A stretch of DNA of 6,711 bases, taken from assembly GCA_945876985.1 (NCBI GenBank), contig CAMCQX010000092.1, positions 1-6,711 of the forward strand. Reading direction: 5' to 3'. Of the stretch, positions 1-6,134 are shown piece after piece; positions within the stretch are counted from its first letter, which is position 1; the number at the start of each line of letters is the position of its first letter. Source of the stretch: Chitinophaga pinensis (GTDB lineage: Bacteria > Bacteroidota > Bacteroidia > UKL13-3). The translations under genes were made by a program, and so were the position numbers. Under the pieces are notes generated by a model. It saw only the letters and a list, made by a program, of their open reading frames with translations. It made no database searches and was not told the DNA's origin.

Positions 1-3000
1 GTGATTGAAGATCCCACAAAGTTATTAATGATGATTGGAAACGTTTCGTTGGTAGAGTAATTATTGTTGATTAAATTAAATGTAACAGGCCCACTTACAC
101 CACGCGTGTTCAAATCATTTACCGCAGCTGTAATTGTTACGTAAGCACCCGATGTTCCAACGGTGTATGTTCCGTTCAAAGGAGCAGGAGTAACAAATGA
201 ATCAACCACAATATTGTCAACATAAATTCCATTTCCATATCCCGATCTCCATCTAAATTGAACCTTGGTAGTGCCCACTGGCAACGATATACTTTTGGTT
301 CTCCAATGGGAAGCCAGAGTTGACAGATATTCAGTTGTGGTTCCTAAAGTAGTGATTCCAGTATCAACCACACCTGAAGTAATCCATGACCTAATTCTGT
401 TGTAAGTACTTCCATTATAGGCAAATATTGACAAGGAATCCAAATAAGGAGTTCCATAACCAGCAGCTGTAATATCAAACTTTAATGAATCACCAATAAT
501 GGTTGGATAAAAACTTCTTGTTTCTAAAACACCCACAGCACCTGTTACAACATTGAAATTATCAGCTTTAACACAACCAATATTTTGTGTAGCATTGTAT
601 CCATTGATGGTTGAATTCCATGACAGTAGGTTACTTGTATTTGTTAGGGTCCAACCAACCGGTGTAAGTAATGAACTGAATTTTTCATTGATTCTTTTTA
701 CAGGTAAAATTGTGGTAGAAGTAGCTTGATTATTTGGATTATTAGTAGCGGTACTAGTTTGATAAAACGAATTGGTTCCATTGCAATTTGCTTCATAAAT
801 TCTGAAATAATAAGTAGTATTTGCACTTAAACCTGTAACAGTTGTTGAACTATTTGTTCCGTTATAAATCAACTGGGCTCCTGAACCACTATATAAGCTG
901 TTAGCGGTGGCTTCTGTTCCATTTAGCGGAGCCGTAAAAGTATTGCTGGTGTTCATATAAACAACCCTCCTACTTCCATTGCCACTGGTCCATGAAACAT
1001 CCATTTGTGTTGCATAAATATTTGAAAATATAATATTGTTAACCTGAGTGGTAGGTACAATACAAGTTAAACTAAAAGCATTACTTGAAAACAAACCACG
1101 ACCATGTGTGGCTGCTATTACCATTTTATCGGAACTGCGAATTTGAAGCATATCAACCCTTACGTTTGCCAATCCACTATTAGAAGCCGACCAAGTTGGA
1201 GTTGTATTGGTAAAATTAGTAGAAGCCCAAACACCTAATTCTGTAGCTAAAATTACTTCACTTCTATTTAAAGGATTAAACAAAGCCCATCGAATTGGCA
1301 TATCAGGTAAATTCCCCTCTTTACTTACCCAAGATGTGCCACCATTAGCGGTATACCAAACAGAGGTAACTCCATAATTAAAAAAAGTAACCAATAACTC
1401 ACTTTCACTGGCACCAATTTCAACACATGAAATAGAACCTGTTGGAAAACTTGATCCTGTAATATTAGTGGTGGTTGGTGTTCCATCTGCCGTGGTAACT
1501 TTATACAATGAACCAGCTTCGGTTCCAACAAATAATGTACTTGAGGTGGTGGTATATGGCGATACGCAAATATGACTTGCATAATCAGTCATTCCAGTTA
1601 AGGTAACTGTTTGTGCCGAGGTTGGTGTGGTGGTTATATTTTTTATTCTATTTAAAGTTCCTGTTCCTCGGCATGAATATAAAATATGTAAGTTATTATC
1701 ATAATCGCTTGGATTGATAAATCTACCAGTATTTTGATCATTTGACAAACTTGTACCAAATGAAGAACCACCATTGGTTGATAGCGAATAAGTGTTAAAC
1801 ACATACGATACAATTTGATAATTCCCATTGGTTTGATCAATGAAACAAAAAGCACCATCGCCTCCATAAACATCGTTGGTAGCATTTACTCCAGCTGTTG
1901 TAAATCTTTGCGTTCCGTTGTCTTGTGCTCCTGCTAAAAATACGTTACTTCCTGAAGTTGGGTGTTGAGCGCAAGCATAAAACTGAGTCACATTATAATT
2001 CTTATTTCTTACAGATATTACATTATTAGTGGCTGCAGTGGAAACAGAACTGGTATAAAAAATACCACCATCGTTTCCAAACAAAACAGTAGAAGAAGAT
2101 CCTGGTTTATAAACAATTGAGTGCTGATCGGCATGAACCATTGAACAAGACAAACCACTCAAATTATTATTATTACTCCATTTGGATATTTGACTCCATG
2201 ATGAACCTCCATTAGTAGATCTAAATAAATCAATTCCACCAACTATTAAAGTATTTGAATTATTAGGGTCAACCGCCATGGTTAAATCATACCATGCTTG
2301 TCCCCGTGAAAAATCAGTAGAAGGAATTCCATTATCCGCATCTACAGGTTTGGTAATGCTAGTCCATGTTGAACCGTTATTGATTGTTTTTTTTAATTCA
2401 CTTACTGCATTGTTATTTTCTACAATAGCGTATACGTAATTGCTATCAGATGGGGCGCAGGCTAATTCCACTCTCCCTTTTCCGTTAGTAACTGTGGTAG
2501 TGTTCGAAATCGTCCAAGTAGTTCCGTTTGTAGAAGTTAAAATTCGTCCTCCTCCCCTATCTGTTGAACTAAATGGATTCGCTTTTGTTCCAATCCAAAT
2601 TCGGTTATTGGCACTTATTTCTATGTCCGAAGCCACAAAATTATTTGTTGTAGATGGAACTACTGGCAATACTTGAGTCCAAGTTGAACCACCATTAATT
2701 GAGCGCTGAAGACCAGTAGCAGTCAATCCACTCCAAACTCCACCATAACTTCCAGCATCTACTGCGGCATATATTACACTTGTTCCAGACTCGTTTCTTA
2801 CTACTATATCATTGATATAATAAAAAACAGCGGTTGATGTAATTTGAGCCCAAGTTGTTCCTCCATTCATAGTTTTCCATATACCAGCACCTCGTCCTCC
2901 CGACCTCATTCCTCCACCACCAGCGGTATAACTTTCACCAGTTCCAACATAGGCTATTAATAAATTATTGGGGTCAAATGCAATGCATGAAATGGCAATA

Positions 3001-3548
3001 TTATCCCAAAAATCATTCACAGTTCTCCAAGTAGAATCAACATTGGTAATATCGTTATTATACCACAAACCTCCTGTAACTCCGCCTGCCCATACTTTCT
3101 TTTGCGTTAAATCACTGGGGTCGTAAACAATGGCTCTTGTTCTTCCACCAATATTATTTGGACCACGTTCCTGCCATGGTGCTGTTAAATTTCCTGGAGC
3201 GGTTTTACCCATAGTAACATTTCGCATTTGTGCAATAATTGCTGGCAATCTTTCAGGCGCGGGTCTTTTCAAAGCAGGATCCATGGTTCTTAAAAAATCT
3301 TGCTCCCAAGCCAAATCAGGCCTATCTGCTTTATTTTCTCCTTCTTCCTCCTCTTCTTCACTTAATATTTCCGATTCACTTTTTATGTGATTATTAAATG
3401 GATGGTCCTTTAAAAACAAACTGTATTGATCCCTTGCGGTTAATTGTTTTGTTATTACTAATTGCTTTGCATTATTTTTATAAAATAAGATAACTGCAAC
3501 TATTAATAATATCATGGAGCTTATGCTAATAAGTATCTTTTTTTTCAT
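1..3548 (-). CDS. Large multidomain Asp-box (BNR/sortilin-like) beta-propeller surface protein, C-terminus beyond window
   Basis: The frame is open from an ATG at 3548 to the left edge (1182 complete codons, no stop), so the protein is C-terminally incomplete here. Residues 1-23 are a lysine start plus a hydrophobic stretch (signal peptide or anchor), followed by a polar region with an acidic run (E64-E69). Residues about 122-828 form a VPS10/sortilin-like propeller. It has seven Asp-box-like motifs, with NGG-T/S-W-type cores near 228, 285, 341, 390, 446, 592 and 735. It also has signatures common in Bacteroidota members: HADQH (472-476), GNDGG (491-495), AQDNGT (541-546) and GGDG (562-565). 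Residues about 830-930 resemble a fibronectin-III domain ending in TTYYFRIYEAN. Residues about 953-1117 resemble a MAM/jelly-roll (cleaved-adhesin-like) domain ending in YVDNIVVDS. From 1123 a TYTVG...YVTITAAVNDL unit begins, as seen in large Bacteroidota adhesins. Role is inferred as secreted or surface-attached binding; no enzymatic residues were identified. A T9SS C-terminal signal, if present, would lie outside the window. It follows the lipoprotein gene after 3 bases, so it is probably cotranscribed. Confidence 0.9.
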   Translation of the reverse strand, partial: MKKKILISISSMILLIVAVILFYKNNAKQLVITKQLTARDQYSLFLKDHPFNNHIKSESEILSEEEEEEGENKADRPDLAWEQDFLRTMDPALKRPAPERLPAIIAQMRNVTMGKTAPGNLTAPWQERGPNNIGGRTRAIVYDPSDLTQKKVWAGGVTGGLWYNNDITNVDSTWRTVNDFWDNIAISCIAFDPNNLLIAYVGTGESYTAGGGGMRSGGRGAGIWKTMNGGTTWAQITSTAVFYYINDIVVRNESGTSVIYAAVDAGSYGGVWSGLTATGLQRSINGGSTWTQVLPVVPSTTNNFVASDIEISANNRIWIGTKANPFSSTDRGGGRILTSTNGTTWTISNTTTVTNGKGRVELACAPSDSNYVYAIVENNNAVSELKKTINNGSTWTSITKPVDADNGIPSTDFSRGQAWYDLTMAVDPNNSNTLIVGGIDLFRSTNGGSSWSQISKWSNNNNLSGLSCSMVHADQHSIVYKPGSSSTVLFGNDGGIFYTSSVSTAATNNVISVRNKNYNVTQFYACAQHPTSGSNVFLAGAQDNGTQRFTTAGVNATNDVYGGDGAFCFIDQTNGNYQIVSYVFNTYSLSTNGGSSFGTSLSNDQNTGRFINPSDYDNNLHILYSCRGTGTLNRIKNITTTPTSAQTVTLTGMTDYASHICVSPYTTTSSTLFVGTEAGSLYKVTTADGTPTTTNITGSSFPTGSISCVEIGASESELLVTFFNYGVTSVWYTANGGTSWVSKEGNLPDMPIRWALFNPLNRSEVILATELGVWASTNFTNTTPTWSASNSGLANVRVDMLQIRSSDKMVIAATHGRGLFSSNAFSLTCIVPTTQVNNIIFSNIYATQMDVSWTSGNGSRRVVYMNTSNTFTAPLNGTEATANSLYSGSGAQLIYNGTNSSTTVTGLSANTTYYFRIYEANCNGTNSFYQTSTATNNPNNQATSTTILPVKRINEKFSSLLTPVGWTLTNTSNLLSWNSTINGYNATQNIGCVKADNFNVVTGAVGVLETRSFYPTIIGDSLKFDITAAGYGTPYLDSLSIFAYNGSTYNRIRSWITSGVVDTGITTLGTTTEYLSTLASHWRTKSISLPVGTTKVQFRWRSGYGNGIYVDNIVVDSFVTPAPLNGTYTVGTSGAYVTITAAVNDLNTRGVSGPVTFNLINNNYSTNETFPIIINNFVGSSI

Positions 3549-3551
3549 AAT

Positions 3552-3998
3552 CTATTTTGAATTTTTATAATTATTGATGGTTAAATTTATTTTTTGATGT
3601 TTATTGGTAACTACTATCCATGAAGGATAAAATTGATGATTAAAAATCAAATCATCTGTTATTTCCTTTGCTTGATTATCTTTTGAATCAGTTGAAAATC
3701 CAGGTTCTTCAATCGACTTCAAGTAATTAGCTTCCAATTCTAATAATGTTTCATTTTTTTTGTTTACTACAAATTCCATCGGCTTGCCATTTACATAAAA
3801 TGAATCTATTTGAAGATTTGCAGCTACAATATTTGAAATATTGATTTTGAAAATCATGCCTTTTCCTTTGCCCATGGCAGTTACATAGGTGCTGTATTGC
3901 GCATCCAATTTAAATGATTGATTGCTGTTTTGAATTTTGTTTTTGGAAAAACAACTAAAAAAAAGACACACCAATAAAAAAATGATTATTTGCTTCAT
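3552..3998 (-). CDS. Small putative lipoprotein of unknown function
   Basis: This 148-residue protein matches no family I recognise. It begins with a lysine and a hydrophobic stretch (residues 4-14) leading to FFSC, so Cys16 is a plausible lipidation site after signal peptidase II cleavage; the lipobox is relaxed, as is common in Bacteroidota. No run of acidic residues follows the cysteine, so it lacks the lipoprotein export signals described in Bacteroides and Capnocytophaga and may face the periplasm (inference). The mature part has alternating hydrophobic beta-strand-like segments (residues 48-58, 61-68, 74-78, 125-131, 135-141), with an acidic and lysine-rich insertion at about 94-114. 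This suggests a small beta-sandwich-like domain, but that is a guess. Its TAG stop is separated by only three bases from the ATG of the large propeller gene, so the two are probably one transcript with coupled translation. The ATG at 3998 is the natural start because the signal sequence begins there. It may help anchor, fold or export its large neighbour; nothing in the sequence proves this. Confidence 0.8.
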   Translation of the reverse strand: MKQIIIFLLVCLFFSCFSKNKIQNSNQSFKLDAQYSTYVTAMGKGKGMIFKINISNIVAANLQIDSFYVNGKPMEFVVNKKNETLLELEANYLKSIEEPGFSTDSKDNQAKEITDDLIFNHQFYPSWIVVTNKHQKINLTINNYKNSK

Positions 3999-4145
3999 TG
4001 GCTTGCAATATAATCATTCAACGCTAAAAAATTATTTTCACTTTTGACCTTTTAAATATTTGTTAACAATTTCAATTCTCAAAATTAAAGAATAAAATAT
4101 TATATTGTATTCTTTGTGTTGCTTTGCAATGAATAAATAAACAAA
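3999..4145. promoter_or_regulatory. Divergent intergenic spacer expected to hold promoters for both flanking genes
   Basis: This AT-rich 147-base spacer separates the minus-strand lipoprotein gene from the plus-strand oxidoreductase gene, so promoters for both must lie in or near it. On the plus strand, TATTCTTTG (4108-4116) resembles the Bacteroidota -7 element TAnnTTTG with one extra base, 29 bases before the ATG. On the minus strand the best match is TAGCGTTG at about 4020-4027, one mismatch from the consensus. I see no convincing -33 TTG box at the right distance for either, so both assignments are weak. There is no Shine-Dalgarno sequence before either start; the oxidoreductase ATG is preceded by an A-rich stretch, as is usual in this phylum. 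Confidence 0.35.
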
Positions 4146-4793
4146 ATGAAAGTAGAGATTTGGAGTGATGTCATGTGTCCGTTTTGCTATATTGGTAAAC
4201 GAAAGTTTGAAACTGCTTTGGCACAATTTGAACATAAAAATGAAGTTACTATTGAATGGAAAAGTTTTCAGCTAAATCCTAATTTAGTAACCGACATTAG
4301 TATAAATACCATTCAGCATTTGGCAGAAAGTAAAGGCTGGACAATGGAATACACCCATCAATCAATTCAACATGTTACAGATGTGGCCACCGAAGTTGGC
4401 TTACATTTTGACTTTGAAAAAGCAGTGGTTGCTAATTCCTTTGATGCTCACAGGTTATTGCATTTAGCAAAAAAACACAAGCTTCAAAACCAATGCAAGG
4501 AATTATTATTGGCAGCCTATTTTACTGAAGGTAAAAACACAGCCGGTCATGAAGTGCTAAAAAATATTGGACTTCAAATTGGTTTAGATGCCTCAGAAAT
4601 TTCAAATGTTTTGGAAAGCAATCAATTTGCTGATGAAGTAAATAACGATATTCACCATGCACAAGAAATAGGAGTTCGCGGAGTACCTTTCTTTGTTTTG
4701 GACAATAAATATGCTATTTCAGGCGCGCAAAGCAGTGAAACTTTTTTAGCGGCTTTAACGCAAACTTGGAATGAAACTGTAATTGTAAAATGA
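4146..4793 (+). CDS. DsbA-family (FrnE-like) thiol-disulfide oxidoreductase, cytoplasmic
   Basis: This 215-residue protein is full length for the FrnE-like branch of the DsbA/2-hydroxychromene-2-carboxylate isomerase superfamily. The thioredoxin-fold core starts at the first strand (residues 2-6), followed by the active-site CPFC at 11-14 in the context SDVMCPFCYIGK. The family motif WKSFQLNP is at 38-45. The helical insertion carries NSFDAHRL (97-104), also typical of FrnE relatives. GVRGVPFFV places the cis-proline that packs against the active site at Pro181, and the C-terminal ISGAQ segment (191-195) and helix complete the fold. There is no signal peptide, so it should act in the cytoplasm, unlike periplasmic DsbA. 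By family knowledge it may reduce, oxidise or isomerise disulfides; its substrate is unknown. The cysteine pair argues against a glutathione-dependent isomerase with a serine active site. The only other cysteine, Cys117, has no partner, so the second redox motif reported for Deinococcus FrnE is absent. It is transcribed alone, divergent from the lipoprotein operon and convergent with rlmN. Confidence 0.92.
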   Translation: MKVEIWSDVMCPFCYIGKRKFETALAQFEHKNEVTIEWKSFQLNPNLVTDISINTIQHLAESKGWTMEYTHQSIQHVTDVATEVGLHFDFEKAVVANSFDAHRLLHLAKKHKLQNQCKELLLAAYFTEGKNTAGHEVLKNIGLQIGLDASEISNVLESNQFADEVNNDIHHAQEIGVRGVPFFVLDNKYAISGAQSSETFLAALTQTWNETVIVK

Positions 4794-4902
4794 CATTCTG
4801 AAAAGCCGATTGCCATCAAATATCCGAATAATGTAATCTTATATAAGTATTGCCAGCTTAATTTATATGAAAGTAAGGGGATGAAATAAATACGAAAATC
4901 AA

Positions 4903-4930
4903 TTCAACATTCAAAACTCAACATTCAAAA
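4903..4930. repeat. Four-unit heptamer tandem repeat (TTCAAMA) between convergent genes
   Basis: Four consecutive 7-base units are visible: TTCAACA, TTCAAAA, CTCAACA, TTCAAAA. They also read as a 13-base sequence (4904-4916) repeated exactly at 4918-4930 with a 14-base period. The array ends five bases from the rlmN stop codon, within the 142-base spacer between the convergent oxidoreductase and rlmN genes. From general knowledge, TTCAAAA/TTGAATT-type heptamer tracts recur in Bacteroidota intergenic DNA; their function is unknown. The rest of the spacer (4794-4902) shows no gene and no convincing rho-independent terminator for either gene. Confidence 0.7.
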
Positions 4931-4935
4931 TTATC

Positions 4936-6045
4936 TTAAACGTCCATCAAAGCTTCCACATGCTTCTTGTTAGCTAATTGTCCGCAGGCTGCGTCAATAT
5001 CTTTTCCGCGGCTTCTTCTAACTGTAGCTTTTACGCCATTCTTTTCCAAATAAGCACAAAAGGCATCTATTTTTTTACTATCAGCTTTTTCAAACTGCCC
5101 ATCACCTGTTGGATTGTACTCAATGATATTCACCTTTGCAGGTACTTTTTTGCAGAATTTCAACAATAATTTAGCATCTTCTATGCTTTCGTTAAAATCT
5201 TTAAAGGCAATGTATTCAAAGGTAATTCTACTTTTTGTTTTAGCGTAAAAATGTTGCAATGCTTTGCCAACTGCTTCCAAACTATTGGTTTCATTAATTG
5301 GCATAATCAAATTACGTTTTTCATCACTGGCCGCATGAAGTGAAAGTGCCAATCGGAATTTCACATTGTCGTCACCTAGTTTTTCTATCATTTTTGCAAT
5401 GACAGCGGTACTTACCGTAATGCGTTCATTGCTCATGTTTAAACCTTCAGGTAACGTTATTTTTTTGATGGCTCCCATTACATTGCTGTAATTCAGCAAA
5501 GGTTCGCCCATTCCCATAAAAACAATATTGGTTAGCGGTTTTCCGTAATGTTGATTAGCCCAATTTTTTATATGAACTACTTGATCGTAAATTTCGGCAG
5601 GAGTTAAATTACGCTCACGTTTCATGGTTCCAGTTGCACAAAATTTACAAGTTAAACTGCACCCCACTTGGCTACTTACACAAGCTGTCATTCTATCTTC
5701 GGCCGGAATTAAAACACCTTCCACCAAAAAACCATCGTGCAAACGGAAACTACTTTTTATGGTTTTGTCGTCACTTATTTGTTTATCCTGAATTTTTATG
5801 TGATTGATACAGAATTCTTCGTTCAATAAAGCCCTTAACTCAACTGAAAGATTGCTCATTTCATCGAACGAAATGGCCGATTTTTTCCAAAGCCATTCAT
5901 ACACTTGCTGGCCTCTAAAAGCAGGCTGACCTTTTTTTACAAAAATGGCTTTTAACTCATCTAACGTGAGTTCACGAATATCTATTTTGTTCAATATTTT
6001 GATTGATAAGTCAATATTGTTTTGCGAAAACTTTATACTCATCAT
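4936..6045 (-). CDS. rlmN: Dual-specificity RNA methyltransferase RlmN (23S rRNA A2503 C2-methyltransferase)
   Basis: RlmN is a radical-SAM enzyme that methylates C2 of A2503 in 23S rRNA and, in characterised members, A37 of some tRNAs. In this 369-residue reading the iron-sulfur cluster motif CxxxCxxC is Cys129, Cys133 and Cys136. Cys122 in ACVSSQVGC corresponds to the catalytic C118 of the E. coli enzyme. Cys354 in DIDAACGQL corresponds to the methyl-carrying C355. The SAM-binding GMGEP is at 178-182, SLHAA at 235-239 and the NIIEYNP segment at 306-312. All catalytic elements are intact, and the N-terminal helical RNA-binding part is present (FRGQQVYEWLW, 43-53). The family usually begins close to the IDIRELTLDEL segment, here at 21-31, so the ATG at 6045 (or the adjacent ATG at 6042) adds about 17-20 residues. 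An in-frame TTG at 5994 would give a standard-length N-terminus. The first ATG lies inside the palindrome at 6042-6096. The gene follows psd on the same strand after 89 bases; I see no clear promoter in that gap, so cotranscription is possible. Confidence 0.96.
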   Translation of the reverse strand: MMSIKFSQNNIDLSIKILNKIDIRELTLDELKAIFVKKGQPAFRGQQVYEWLWKKSAISFDEMSNLSVELRALLNEEFCINHIKIQDKQISDDKTIKSSFRLHDGFLVEGVLIPAEDRMTACVSSQVGCSLTCKFCATGTMKRERNLTPAEIYDQVVHIKNWANQHYGKPLTNIVFMGMGEPLLNYSNVMGAIKKITLPEGLNMSNERITVSTAVIAKMIEKLGDDNVKFRLALSLHAASDEKRNLIMPINETNSLEAVGKALQHFYAKTKSRITFEYIAFKDFNESIEDAKLLLKFCKKVPAKVNIIEYNPTGDGQFEKADSKKIDAFCAYLEKNGVKATVRRSRGKDIDAACGQLANKKHVEALMDV

Positions 6046-6096
6046 TGCGAGTCACGAATCAATCTCACTGAGGGATTGCTTCGTGCCTCGCAATGA
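6042..6096. repeat. Imperfect palindromic intergenic element (REP-like)
   Basis: Two 25-base arms, 6042-6066 and 6072-6096, are inverted copies matching at 22 of 25 positions, with a 5-base spacer. Each outer end reads TCATTGCGAG inward, followed by CACGAA and CAATC separated by the mismatched bases. An inner CTCA-C-TGAG (6064-6072), offset by one base, could extend the hairpin. Sequences of the TCATTGCGAGG...CGAAGCAATC kind are known to me as dispersed palindromic repeats in several bacterial groups, including Bacteroidota; copy number in this genome cannot be seen here. It lies in the psd-rlmN gap and overlaps the first bases of rlmN. No T-run follows it on the minus strand, so it is not a typical terminator, though it could protect the psd mRNA 3' end. 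Confidence 0.85.
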
Positions 6097-6134
6097 CGAA
6101 ACTTTTGGCATATTATTAATTCCTAATTCTAGCT

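Noticed and set aside
1325..1885. Two minus-strand frames of 85 and 77 codons
   Set aside because: They are shifted frames inside the long propeller gene; the main frame reads through both without a stop, so no frameshift needs to be invoked.
2440..2676. Plus-strand open frame of 78 codons
   Set aside because: It lies wholly opposite the propeller domain coding sequence, which gives coherent repeated motifs in its own frame.
3130..3390. Plus-strand open frame of 86 codons with a serine run
   Set aside because: It is antisense to the propeller gene; the serine run is only the complement of the glutamate-coding tract.
1..3548. The repeated NGG-T/S-W coding motifs as DNA tandem repeats or a CRISPR-like array
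   Set aside because: The spacing is irregular, the similarity is at protein level only and the whole stretch is one open reading frame.
4038..4235. Minus-strand open frame of 65 codons across the divergent spacer
   Set aside because: It overlaps the start of the well-supported oxidoreductase gene on the opposite strand, has no recognisable domain and lies in AT-rich promoter DNA.
4838..4847. Perfect 10-base palindrome CTTATATAAG
   Set aside because: It is short, AT-rich and has no loop or T-run, so chance occurrence in this spacer is likely; not called a terminator or operator.
6042..6096. The palindrome as a rho-independent terminator for psd
   Set aside because: On the minus strand the hairpin is followed by the rlmN start and not by a T-run, so it lacks the key terminator feature.
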